The translations under genes were made by a program, and so were the position numbers. This document shows positions 33,410-40,327 of a stretch of 47,667 nt of DNA, piece by piece. The notes under the pieces were generated by a model. That model was given only the letters and a program-made list of their open reading frames with translations. It ran no database searches and had not been told where the DNA came from. This DNA comes from Pseudonocardia sp. (GTDB taxonomy: Bacteria; Actinomycetota; Actinomycetes; Mycobacteriales; Pseudonocardiaceae): positions 1 through 47,667 of the forward strand of contig JAJCYC010000237.1 of the NCBI GenBank assembly GCA_029263115.1, given 5' to 3'. Each line of letters begins with the position of its first letter. Position 1 is the stretch's first letter.

Positions 33410-34589
33410 GACGCTCCTCGACTGCGATGCTCGGTCGGGCTCCGGTCGCAGGCCGGCCGACCTGGTGCGGCTCGGGCAACGGCACGACGTACTCCGCTCC
33501 CCAACCGCCGCCGGCCTCCAGCTGCGCGACGATCTCGTCGGCGATGTCCCAGGTCAGGATCAGCACGACGTCCGGGCGGGCAGCCCGCAGCTCCTCGATC
33601 GGGCGGATCGGCACCCCGGCGCCCGGGATCCGCCGCCCGTGCTTGCCGGGCGCGGCGTCGACGGTGAACGCCAGCAGCTCGGGTCCGACCCGGCTGACGT
33701 CCAGCAGCACCGGCGCCTTCGACGGCGCTCCGTAACCGAGCACCGTGCGGCCCCGGTCGCGTTGCCCGGCGAGATAGTCACGCAGCACGGTCGCGGTGCG
33801 CCGGGCCGTGTCCTGCAGGATGCGGTACCGGTGGGGATCGGCAAGACCGGCATCGCGCTCGGCGCGCAGCACGGCGGCCACCGAGGGGCCCACCGTTTCG
33901 TCCGCCGAGCCCGCCGTCGAGCCCGCCGTCGAGCCGGAGCGCAGCGTGACCAGCAGGCTGCCGCCGAACAGCGGGACCTGGACGGCCTCGGTCACCCGCA
34001 GCTCCAGTGGGGCGGCCAACTCCTGGATCGCGCCAAGGGACAGGTAGGCCCAGTGCCCGTGCCGGATGGTGTCGAACTGGCACTGCTCGACCAGCGGGAG
34101 CAGGTGGTGGAACTCCAGTAGCAACCGCCCGCCGGGGGCCAGCCGCTGCGCCCGCAGCGCCAGACTGGCGGCGAGATCGGGTTCGTGGGCCAGCCCGTGC
34201 ACGTCCACCACGAGGTCTGCCGGCTCACCCTCCCCGGCGTCCCGGCACCCGGCGGCGCGCAGGCTGGGCAGCCAGGAGCCGCCGTGGTGGCTGGCGAACT
34301 CGGCGACCGTGGCGCCGTCCAGCTCGGGGTGACGGGCGAGCAGCGCCCGCACCGACGACCCGGCGTGCGCAATGCTGGTCGCCGACTCGACGGCCAGCGG
34401 CATCTCCGGCAGCAGCGGCCGCACTGGTCCGAGCTGGGCCAGGGTGCAGGCCCGGCACAGCCACAGCTCCAGCGGCCAGCGCGGGTCCTCGGTGGGGTCG
34501 GTCGCCGGCGGGAAGTAGTCCGCGGCGGTCTGCTCGCCGAGGTCCACCACCAGCTCGACCGTGTCCCGGCCGCAGCCTCGGCAGTTCAC
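33402..34589 (-). CDS. Diverged C-methyltransferase-like protein (zinc-binding/C-methyltransf_14 type)
   Basis: A 395-residue relative of NDP-hexose C-methyltransferases, starting at GTG 34,589 overlapping the epimerase stop. The N-terminal zinc knuckle is intact (CRGCG and, later, WLCRACTLAQ). The SAM-binding region is altered: where the paralogue at 37,143 reads VVEVASNDGYLLQ, this protein reads VAEFASHHGGSWLP. The following NNVYAHIPD block is replaced by DVHGLAHEPD. The catalytic-region YHEHFQYYT is replaced by RHGHWAYLS, keeping His-x-His. The C-terminal domain is well preserved (VLGYGAPSKAPVLLD, FTVDAAPGKHGRRIPG). It may be a methyltransferase with changed specificity, or a non-catalytic partner. 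Confidence 0.72.
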   Translation of the reverse strand: MNCRGCGRDTVELVVDLGEQTAADYFPPATDPTEDPRWPLELWLCRACTLAQLGPVRPLLPEMPLAVESATSIAHAGSSVRALLARHPELDGATVAEFASHHGGSWLPSLRAAGCRDAGEGEPADLVVDVHGLAHEPDLAASLALRAQRLAPGGRLLLEFHHLLPLVEQCQFDTIRHGHWAYLSLGAIQELAAPLELRVTEAVQVPLFGGSLLVTLRSGSTAGSTAGSADETVGPSVAAVLRAERDAGLADPHRYRILQDTARRTATVLRDYLAGQRDRGRTVLGYGAPSKAPVLLDVSRVGPELLAFTVDAAPGKHGRRIPGAGVPIRPIEELRAARPDVVLILTWDIADEIVAQLEAGGGWGAEYVVPLPEPHQVGRPATGARPSIAVEERHG

Positions 34590-35626
34590 CGGGCTCCCTG
34601 CAGCGCGGTCAGGCGCAGGTCCGGGGCGAGCTCGCCGGCCGCGGTCCGGTCGGCGAGCCGGGCCAGCCGGGTGAACCGGCGGTCGAACGCGTGCTGGGTC
34701 AACCCGTGCCGGGTGTAGGCGGCGACCAGCTCGCGCGCGCCCTCCGGGATGGTCCAGCGCGCCTCGCAGCCGGGCACCGCCACCCGGAACCGGGAGAAGT
34801 CCACCCGGTAGGAGCGCGGGTCGGAGCCGTACTCGCCGGTGATCAGCAGCTCCGAGCCGGGCACCGCGTCCACCACCGCGGCCGCGATGTCGGCGACCGT
34901 GCGGTTGTTGGCCTCGGTACCGATGTTGAACGCCCTCGTGTGCACCACCCCGGTGGGCGCGGCCAGGATCGCGGCGGCGGCCGACGCGATGTCCTCGGCG
35001 TGCACCAGCGGCCGCCACGGGGTGCCGTCGGAGAGCACCTTCACCACCCCGGTCAGCACCGCGTGGCCGACCAGGTTGTTCAGCACGATGTCCGCCCGCA
35101 ACCTCGGCGAGAAACCGAACGCGGTGGCGTTGCGCATGGAGGTCGGGCTGAAGTCGTCGTCGGCCAGGTCCTGCAGGTCGTCCTCGACCCGCACCTTGGA
35201 CTCCGCGTACGGGGTCACCGGCTTGAGCGGAGCGTCCTCGGTCACCAGGTCGTCGCCGCCCTGCGCGCCGTACACCGAGCAGGTCGAGGCGTAGACGAAC
35301 CGCCGCACCCCGGCGTCCTTGGCCAACCGGGCCAACCGGGTCGACGCATGGTGGTTGATCTCGTGGGTGATCTCCGGGGCCAGCGAGCCCAGCGGGTCGT
35401 TGGACAACGCGGCCAGGTGCACCACGGCGTCCACCCCGGCCAGCATCTCCGGCGTGACGTCGCGCAGGTCGACCGCGAGGCCCCGGGGGTCGGCCGGTGC
35501 CGGTCCGAGCACGCAGGAGGCGTACAGGCCGGAGTCCAGGCCGGTCACCTGGTGGCCGGCGGCAGCCAGCACCGGGGCCATCACGGTGCCCAGATATCCC
35601 TGGTGTCCGGTGAGCAGGACGCGCAA
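34586..35626 (-). CDS. NAD-dependent epimerase/dehydratase (extended SDR)
   Basis: A 346-residue nucleotide-sugar enzyme. The Rossmann motif is VLLTGHQGYLGTV, followed by VVHLAALSNDPLG, the Ser region YASTCSVYGAQGG and the catalytic YAESK. The Asp-Glu pair that marks 4,6-dehydratases after the active-site Thr (TDE) is absent here (TCSVYG), so epimerase or reductase activity on an NDP-4-keto sugar is more likely. The start is TTG 35,626 with AAGGAG seven bases upstream. It is in the leftward sugar block between the PIG-L deacetylase (35 bases upstream) and the diverged methyltransferase, with which it overlaps by 4 bases. Confidence 0.86.
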   Translation of the reverse strand: MRVLLTGHQGYLGTVMAPVLAAAGHQVTGLDSGLYASCVLGPAPADPRGLAVDLRDVTPEMLAGVDAVVHLAALSNDPLGSLAPEITHEINHHASTRLARLAKDAGVRRFVYASTCSVYGAQGGDDLVTEDAPLKPVTPYAESKVRVEDDLQDLADDDFSPTSMRNATAFGFSPRLRADIVLNNLVGHAVLTGVVKVLSDGTPWRPLVHAEDIASAAAAILAAPTGVVHTRAFNIGTEANNRTVADIAAAVVDAVPGSELLITGEYGSDPRSYRVDFSRFRVAVPGCEARWTIPEGARELVAAYTRHGLTQHAFDRRFTRLARLADRTAAGELAPDLRLTALQGAR

Positions 35627-35661
35627 CGCGGTCTCCTTCGGCTAATCGGTACGACTCGAGG

Positions 35662-36324
35662 TCAGCACGACTCGGTGGCCGGGCCCGGCCCGAGCGTGAG
35701 CTTGGTCAGGTGGAATGCCTCTGCGTAGCGCGACTGGCACTGCACGCCCCGGACCCGGGCCAGGCCGGCGAAGACCTCGCGGTCGAACCAGGGCTTGTCC
35801 AGCTGGGAGGGGTAGTACTCGAACAGCAGGTCCAGCTTCTCGGTGAGCACCTCGGCGGGTACCGGGAAGAAGACCGACGGCTGGAGCAGGTCGCTCTCCC
35901 ACTTGAGGATCTCGTAGCCGAGGGTCAGGTGGTCCCGGAACACGGTCGGCACCAGCTCGGCCAGGGTGCGGTGGTCCTGGTGCGCGTCGTGTACCGCCGG
36001 GGCCAGGATGATGTCCGGGTCGACGTCCTGGCGCACCTCGCGCAGCGCCGCCTTCACCTCCTCCCAGTAGCTGGGCAGCAGGGTGTCCGGCAGGTCGAGC
36101 ACGGTGGTCTCGAGCTTCGCGCCGGGGCAGCACGCGGCCAGCGCGGCGCGCTCCTCGACCGCTCTCGACCCGTCGCCGCCGGTGCAGACCAGGGCGGTGA
36201 CCCGCAGGCCGGGGTTGGCCCGGCACAGCTCCAGCACGGTGCCGCCGGCGCTGATCGCGATGTCGTCGCAGTGCGCGCCGAGCAGCAGCAGGTGCGCGCA
36301 CCGTTCCGGCAGCAGGCTACGCAT
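35662..36324 (-). CDS. PIG-L family deacetylase
   Basis: A 220-residue LmbE/PIG-L-type metal-dependent N-deacetylase. The metal motif is LLGAHCDDIAISAGGTV (H-x-D-D), and the third ligand region is DAHQDHRTLAELVPTVFRD. The remainder fits the fold, and no signal peptide is present, so it acts in the cytoplasm on a small substrate. In this setting a nucleotide-linked N-acetyl sugar or an acylated branched-sugar precursor is plausible. It begins directly after the nucleotidyltransferase stop codon with no gap, which implies co-translation. The substrate is not deducible from the sequence. Confidence 0.86.
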   Translation of the reverse strand: MRSLLPERCAHLLLLGAHCDDIAISAGGTVLELCRANPGLRVTALVCTGGDGSRAVEERAALAACCPGAKLETTVLDLPDTLLPSYWEEVKAALREVRQDVDPDIILAPAVHDAHQDHRTLAELVPTVFRDHLTLGYEILKWESDLLQPSVFFPVPAEVLTEKLDLLFEYYPSQLDKPWFDREVFAGLARVRGVQCQSRYAEAFHLTKLTLGPGPATESC

Positions 36325-37146
36325 CTAGCGGTCCAGCTCGGCCTGGATCGCGGCCTGCAGCGGACACCGGTCGTCTTCGCGCTCCCACAGCATCCACGGT
36401 CGGGTGCCGGCCTGGTAGGCGGCCTCCAGCGCGATCCGCTCCTTGACCGTGTCGGCGGGCTGCCAGAACCCCTGGTACGGATAGGCGAGCATCCGGCCCT
36501 CCTTGGCCAGGTCGGTGCAGGCGTTGCCGATCAGGTCACCGTTCTCCGGCAGGTAGTCGAACACCTCGGGCCGCAGCACGAAGTAGCCACCGTTCTCCCA
36601 CAGCGGCAGCTCCTGCACGGTGTTGATCCGGGTGATCGAGTTGTCGTCGCCCAGCTCGACGCAGTGGAAGGCCGACTGCGGCGGCACCGCCAGCAACGAA
36701 CCCACCGCGTCGCTGCGCCCGAACTTGTCGATCATGGCGTTCAGCGGCAGGTCGGTGAGCACGTCGGCGTAGTTGGCGAGGAACATCTCCTCGCCCTCGA
36801 CCAGGTGGCGCACCCGGCGCAGCCGCTCGCCGATCGGTGACTCCAGACCGGTGTGCACGAAGTTGATCGTCCAGTCCTCGATGTCGCTGGACAGCAGCTC
36901 GACCTTGCCGCCGCGCAGTACGAAGTCGTTGCTCGCGGTCTCGGAGTAGTTGAGGAAGTAGTCCTTGATGTGGTGCGCGCCGTAGCCCAGGCACAGCACG
37001 AAGTCCTTGTGCCCGTGGTGGGCGTAGTAGCGCATGACGTGCCAGATCAGGGGACGCGGCCCCACCGGGTGCATCGGCTTGGGCAGATCGGACATTCCGT
37101 CGCGCATCCGCATGCCGTAGCCACCGCAGAACAGGACGACCTTCAT
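36325..37146 (-). CDS. Sugar-1-phosphate nucleotidyltransferase (glucose-1-P cytidylyltransferase-like)
   Basis: A 273-residue enzyme with the nucleotidyltransferase signature VVLFCGGYGMRMRDGMSDLPKPMHPVG, then PLIWHVMRYYAHHGHKDFVLCLGYGAHHIKDYFLNY, which is the pattern of RfbF-type glucose-1-phosphate cytidylyltransferases, and FLANYADVLTDLPL with the metal-binding Asp. It probably activates a sugar phosphate as the CDP derivative for a branched or deoxy sugar. A CDP-glucose 4,6-dehydratase is not found next to it. ATG 37,146 overlaps the upstream methyltransferase stop (ATGA). Confidence 0.85.
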   Translation of the reverse strand: MKVVLFCGGYGMRMRDGMSDLPKPMHPVGPRPLIWHVMRYYAHHGHKDFVLCLGYGAHHIKDYFLNYSETASNDFVLRGGKVELLSSDIEDWTINFVHTGLESPIGERLRRVRHLVEGEEMFLANYADVLTDLPLNAMIDKFGRSDAVGSLLAVPPQSAFHCVELGDDNSITRINTVQELPLWENGGYFVLRPEVFDYLPENGDLIGNACTDLAKEGRMLAYPYQGFWQPADTVKERIALEAAYQAGTRPWMLWEREDDRCPLQAAIQAELDR

Positions 37147-38441
37147 GGTTTGACCACCTCAAGGGTCGGGATCGGGAACACCAGCCGGCCGCCCCACTCC
37201 CCCACGTAGGCCAGCTGTTCGGTCAGCTCGGCCCGCAGGTTCCAGGGCAGCACGAGGACGTAGTCCGGGCGGTCCTGCGCGATCCGCTCCGGTGGGTGAA
37301 TCGGGATCCGCACGCCGGGGGTGTACCGGCCGTGCTTGTAGGGGTTGCGATCGACGGTGTAGGCGAGCAGGTCCGGGCGGATGCCGCAGTAGTTCAGCAG
37401 CGTGTTGCCCTTGCCCGGCGCTCCGTAGCCGACCACGGTCGCGCCCTTGTCGGCCGCGGTCAGCAGGAACCGGAGCAGGTCGGTGCGGACCCGGGCCACC
37501 ATGGCCGCGAAGCCGTCGTGGCCGGCCGCGGTGTGCAGCCCGGCGGCCCGTTCGGCGGCCAGCACCTCGGCGACGGCCTCGGTCGGCTCGCCGGCCACCT
37601 CGGACGGGCGGGCCCACAGCCGGATAGATCCGCCGTGGGTGGGTACCAGCTCCACGTCCACCAGTGACAGCCCGCCGGAGGCGAGTGCACGCTGGGCGGT
37701 GAGCACGGTGTAGTACTGGAAGTGCTCGTGGTAGATCGTGTCGAACTGGGCGAGCTGGACCAGGGTGAGCAGGTGCTGCACCTCGATCGACACCCAGCCG
37801 TCGTCGGCCACCAGGGTCCGCAACCCCCGGGTGAACCCCACCAGGTCCGGGATGTGGGCGTAGACGTTGTTGGCGGCCACCAGGTCGGCCGGGCCGTGCT
37901 CGGCGCGCACGTCGGCGGCCGACTCCGGGGTGAGGAACGCGGTCAGCGTCGGTACGCCGCGCTCGCGAGCCGCCTCGCCGACATTCACCGACGGCTCGAT
38001 ACCCAGGCACCGGATCCAGCGCTTCACCACATGCTGCAGGAGGTAGCCGTCGTTGCTGGCCACCTCGACCACGAACGAGTCGCTGTCCAGTCCCACCCGG
38101 TCCACCGCGGACGCGACGAACCGCTCGGCGTGCGCCACCCAGGAGCTGGAGAACGACGAGAAGTAGGCGTACTCGGTGAACGTGGCCTCCGGCGAGATGT
38201 GCGCCGGCAACTGCACCAGCAGGCACCCCTCGCAGGTCCACGCGTGCAGCGGATAGGTCATCTCGGGGTCCTCGAGCTGCGTGGGCCCGAGGAACAGCTC
38301 GCACGGCGGGGTCGCGCCGAGGTCCACGAAGCTGCGCAGCGCGGTCGAGCCGCACAGCCGGCAGCGGTTCACCTTGATCAGGTCGGAGCCCACGGCGGCC
38401 GGTCCGGAGTCATTGGGCTTGGGTTCAGTAAGCACCGTCAC
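37143..38441 (-). CDS. NDP-hexose C-methyltransferase (class I SAM-dependent)
   Basis: A 432-residue three-domain enzyme of the TylC3/NovU type. The N-terminal zinc domain has CRLCG and WTCEGCLLVQ. The SAM domain has VVEVASNDGYLLQHV and NNVYAHIPDLVGFTRGL. The catalytic region IYHEHFQYYT is intact, and the C-terminal domain has VVGYGAPGKGNTLLNYCGI and YTVDRNPYKHGRYTPG. It would add a methyl group to a carbon of an NDP-4-keto-deoxy sugar, giving a branched sugar. GTG 38,441 lies 17 bases inside the end of the sugar-transferase gene. It pairs with the diverged relative at 33,402 in the same operon. Confidence 0.9.
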   Translation of the reverse strand: MTVLTEPKPNDSGPAAVGSDLIKVNRCRLCGSTALRSFVDLGATPPCELFLGPTQLEDPEMTYPLHAWTCEGCLLVQLPAHISPEATFTEYAYFSSFSSSWVAHAERFVASAVDRVGLDSDSFVVEVASNDGYLLQHVVKRWIRCLGIEPSVNVGEAARERGVPTLTAFLTPESAADVRAEHGPADLVAANNVYAHIPDLVGFTRGLRTLVADDGWVSIEVQHLLTLVQLAQFDTIYHEHFQYYTVLTAQRALASGGLSLVDVELVPTHGGSIRLWARPSEVAGEPTEAVAEVLAAERAAGLHTAAGHDGFAAMVARVRTDLLRFLLTAADKGATVVGYGAPGKGNTLLNYCGIRPDLLAYTVDRNPYKHGRYTPGVRIPIHPPERIAQDRPDYVLVLPWNLRAELTEQLAYVGEWGGRLVFPIPTLEVVKP

Positions 38442-39990
38442 CGTGGATCACCGCCTTGACCGTCTTCCAGAGGATCAGTGCGTCCAACGCGAGACTCCAG
38501 TTCTCCACGTAGCGCAGGTCGAGCCGGACCGACTCGTCCCAGGACAGGTCGCTGCGCCCGCTGATCTGCCACAGGCCGGTCAACCCCGGCTTGACCAGCA
38601 GCTTGCGCTGGGCGTCCCGCGCGTAGCTGGCCACCTCGTCGGGCAGCGGGGGCCGTGGGCCGACCAGCGACATCGAGCCGAGCAGCACGTTGAACAGCTG
38701 CGGCAGTTCGTCGATCGAGTAGCGGCGCAGCACCACGCCGACCGGCGTCACCCTCGGGTCGGACCGCATCTTGAACAGCGGACCGCTGCCCTCGTTGTCC
38801 TCGGCCAGCCGGCAGCGCAGCCGTTCGGCATCGGTCACCATGGTGCGGAACTTGATCATCCGGAAGTGCTGGCCGTCGCGGCCGACGCGGGTCTGGCGGA
38901 ACAGCCCGGGGCCGCCGTCGGAGCGCACCGCGAGGTACGCCGCCACGAACAGCGGCGTCAGTAGCATGATCAGCAGGAACGCTCCGATGACGTCCATCCC
39001 GGTCTTCACCAGCCGGGGGATTCCGGTGAAGGTGGGCTCGGTGAGCCGCAGCAGCGGAAGGCCGTCCACCGGGGTGACATGCAGCCGGGGCCCGGAGATC
39101 TCCATCAGCCCGGGGTGCACCACCAGCTCGGCGCCGCAGCCCTCGATGTCCCAGGACAGCCGGTGCAACCGCAGCGGCGTCCAACCCTCCGCCGGGGCCA
39201 CCGCGATCACCCCGTAGTCACCGCTGAGCGCCACGCGGCTGACCGAGTCCAGGTCGCCGACCACCGGCACCCCGGCGACGCTGGTCTCCAGCCCACCGGG
39301 CGTGCACGCCGCGCTGACCCACCAGCCGTAGTGCATGTCCCGCCGGGTGCGTTCGACGAGGTCGGCGATGAAGTCCCGGTCGCCGACCGCGAGCACCGGG
39401 CGCAGGCAGCTGCCGTGCAGTCGGCGACGGTGCAGCGGCTTGCGCAGCGCATAACGGCCGCACAGCGCCAGGAAACCGGCCAGCGGAATGATCAGGAACA
39501 CCCAGGGGCGCACTGAGGCGACCTGGAAGGCCAGTGCGGCCATGCCCAGGGTGACCGAGGAGTTCAGCACCGCACGGGTCAGCCGGCTGTACTCCTCGGA
39601 GCCGCTGCCGAGGATCCGGGAGTCCCACGCTCGGCAGGCCACGATCGCCACCACGAAGCCGACGAAGATCACCAACGCCATCCAGCGCGAGGTGTACGGG
39701 GTGGTGGCGTTGTCGCCGGGCCCCATCCACATCCCCAGCGACAGCGACAGGGTCAGCGCGAGCAGATCGGAGCCGATCACCGTCCAGGCGTAACGCCGTT
39801 CCCAGGCCGGACGGGGTGCCCGGGTGGCCGTCGCGCCCAGGCGCTCGGGCGTCTCCGGCACCGTCGACACGAGCCGGCCGTCATGTCTACCGGCGCCGGT
39901 GGGTCTGCCGGCGCCGTTACCGGCGGCACCCGGTCTAGGGCCACGTTCACCCACGAACGACGCCCCGCCCGATCCGTTGGACTCGCTCAC
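38425..39990 (-). CDS. Polyprenyl glycosylphosphotransferase (WbaP/CpsE-like initiating sugar transferase)
   Basis: A 521-residue membrane enzyme that transfers a sugar-1-phosphate to undecaprenyl phosphate and so starts the repeat unit. A Gly/Pro-rich N-terminus is followed by four or five membrane helices (about 70-185), a CoA-binding-like domain (about 190-310) and the catalytic bacterial sugar transferase domain from about 325. That domain has the re-entrant helix DVIGAFLLIMLLTPLF, then FRQTRVGRDGQHFRMIKFRTM, RRYSIDELPQLFNVLLGSMSLVGPRPPLP and KPGLTGLWQISGRSDLSWDE. All conserved elements are present. GTG 39,990 start. It is the first gene of the leftward operon and faces the divergent NRPS gene. 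Confidence 0.92.
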   Translation of the reverse strand: MSESNGSGGASFVGERGPRPGAAGNGAGRPTGAGRHDGRLVSTVPETPERLGATATRAPRPAWERRYAWTVIGSDLLALTLSLSLGMWMGPGDNATTPYTSRWMALVIFVGFVVAIVACRAWDSRILGSGSEEYSRLTRAVLNSSVTLGMAALAFQVASVRPWVFLIIPLAGFLALCGRYALRKPLHRRRLHGSCLRPVLAVGDRDFIADLVERTRRDMHYGWWVSAACTPGGLETSVAGVPVVGDLDSVSRVALSGDYGVIAVAPAEGWTPLRLHRLSWDIEGCGAELVVHPGLMEISGPRLHVTPVDGLPLLRLTEPTFTGIPRLVKTGMDVIGAFLLIMLLTPLFVAAYLAVRSDGGPGLFRQTRVGRDGQHFRMIKFRTMVTDAERLRCRLAEDNEGSGPLFKMRSDPRVTPVGVVLRRYSIDELPQLFNVLLGSMSLVGPRPPLPDEVASYARDAQRKLLVKPGLTGLWQISGRSDLSWDESVRLDLRYVENWSLALDALILWKTVKAVIHGDGAY

Positions 39991-40327
39991 GCCGAAACAA
40001 CCCCCTTGCGGTACACCGGCCGAGGCCGTTCGTTGCCTCTGGAAGACTCGCGGAACCGGCCCCGGGAATCATCGTCACGACTAACGAACGGACCACCCCG
40101 AACCACCGGGAAACCTCGGGGACAGGCGGGTGGGTCAGATCGGCATCGGGCCCAACCGGACGGCGTCAACCACCCCGGTCCGCGAGGTCCGCCCGCTCAT
40201 GGGCGCGATGACCTGTCACGGTCAGATCATCAAAATTTACGTGTTTAGGGATGCCTGTGCCGGGCAAGCATGGGCCGCCCGGCTGAAACCCAGATCCACA
40301 TACGTCGGGGTCGGGGGCGGTTGTTCG
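39991..40327. other. 337-base divergent intergenic region with spaced dyad
   Basis: This gap separates the leftward polysaccharide operon from the rightward NRPS/PKS genes and must hold promoters for both unless they are read through from elsewhere. A perfect 9-base dyad is present: CCGTTCGTT (40,026-40,034) and AACGAACGG (40,083-40,091), separated by 48 bases. It is nearer to the sugar-transferase gene and could be a looped or double operator. No clear -10/-35 pair was found on the minus strand. Confidence 0.4.
40226..40247 (+). promoter_or_regulatory. AT-rich island, candidate NRPS promoter
   Basis: The stretch ATCATCAAAATTTACGTGTT and the following bases are conspicuously AT-rich in a region that is otherwise very GC-rich. 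It lies 80-100 bases before the chosen NRPS start at 40,328. This supports that start over in-frame ATGs at 40,130, 40,199 and 40,208, which lie upstream of the island. No consensus hexamers could be assigned with confidence. Confidence 0.4.

Noticed and set aside
40130-40327. N-terminal extension of the NRPS by 66 residues
   Set aside because: The extra sequence is not part of the formyltransferase fold and runs through the AT-rich promoter-like island; the ATG at 40,328 has a better ribosome site.
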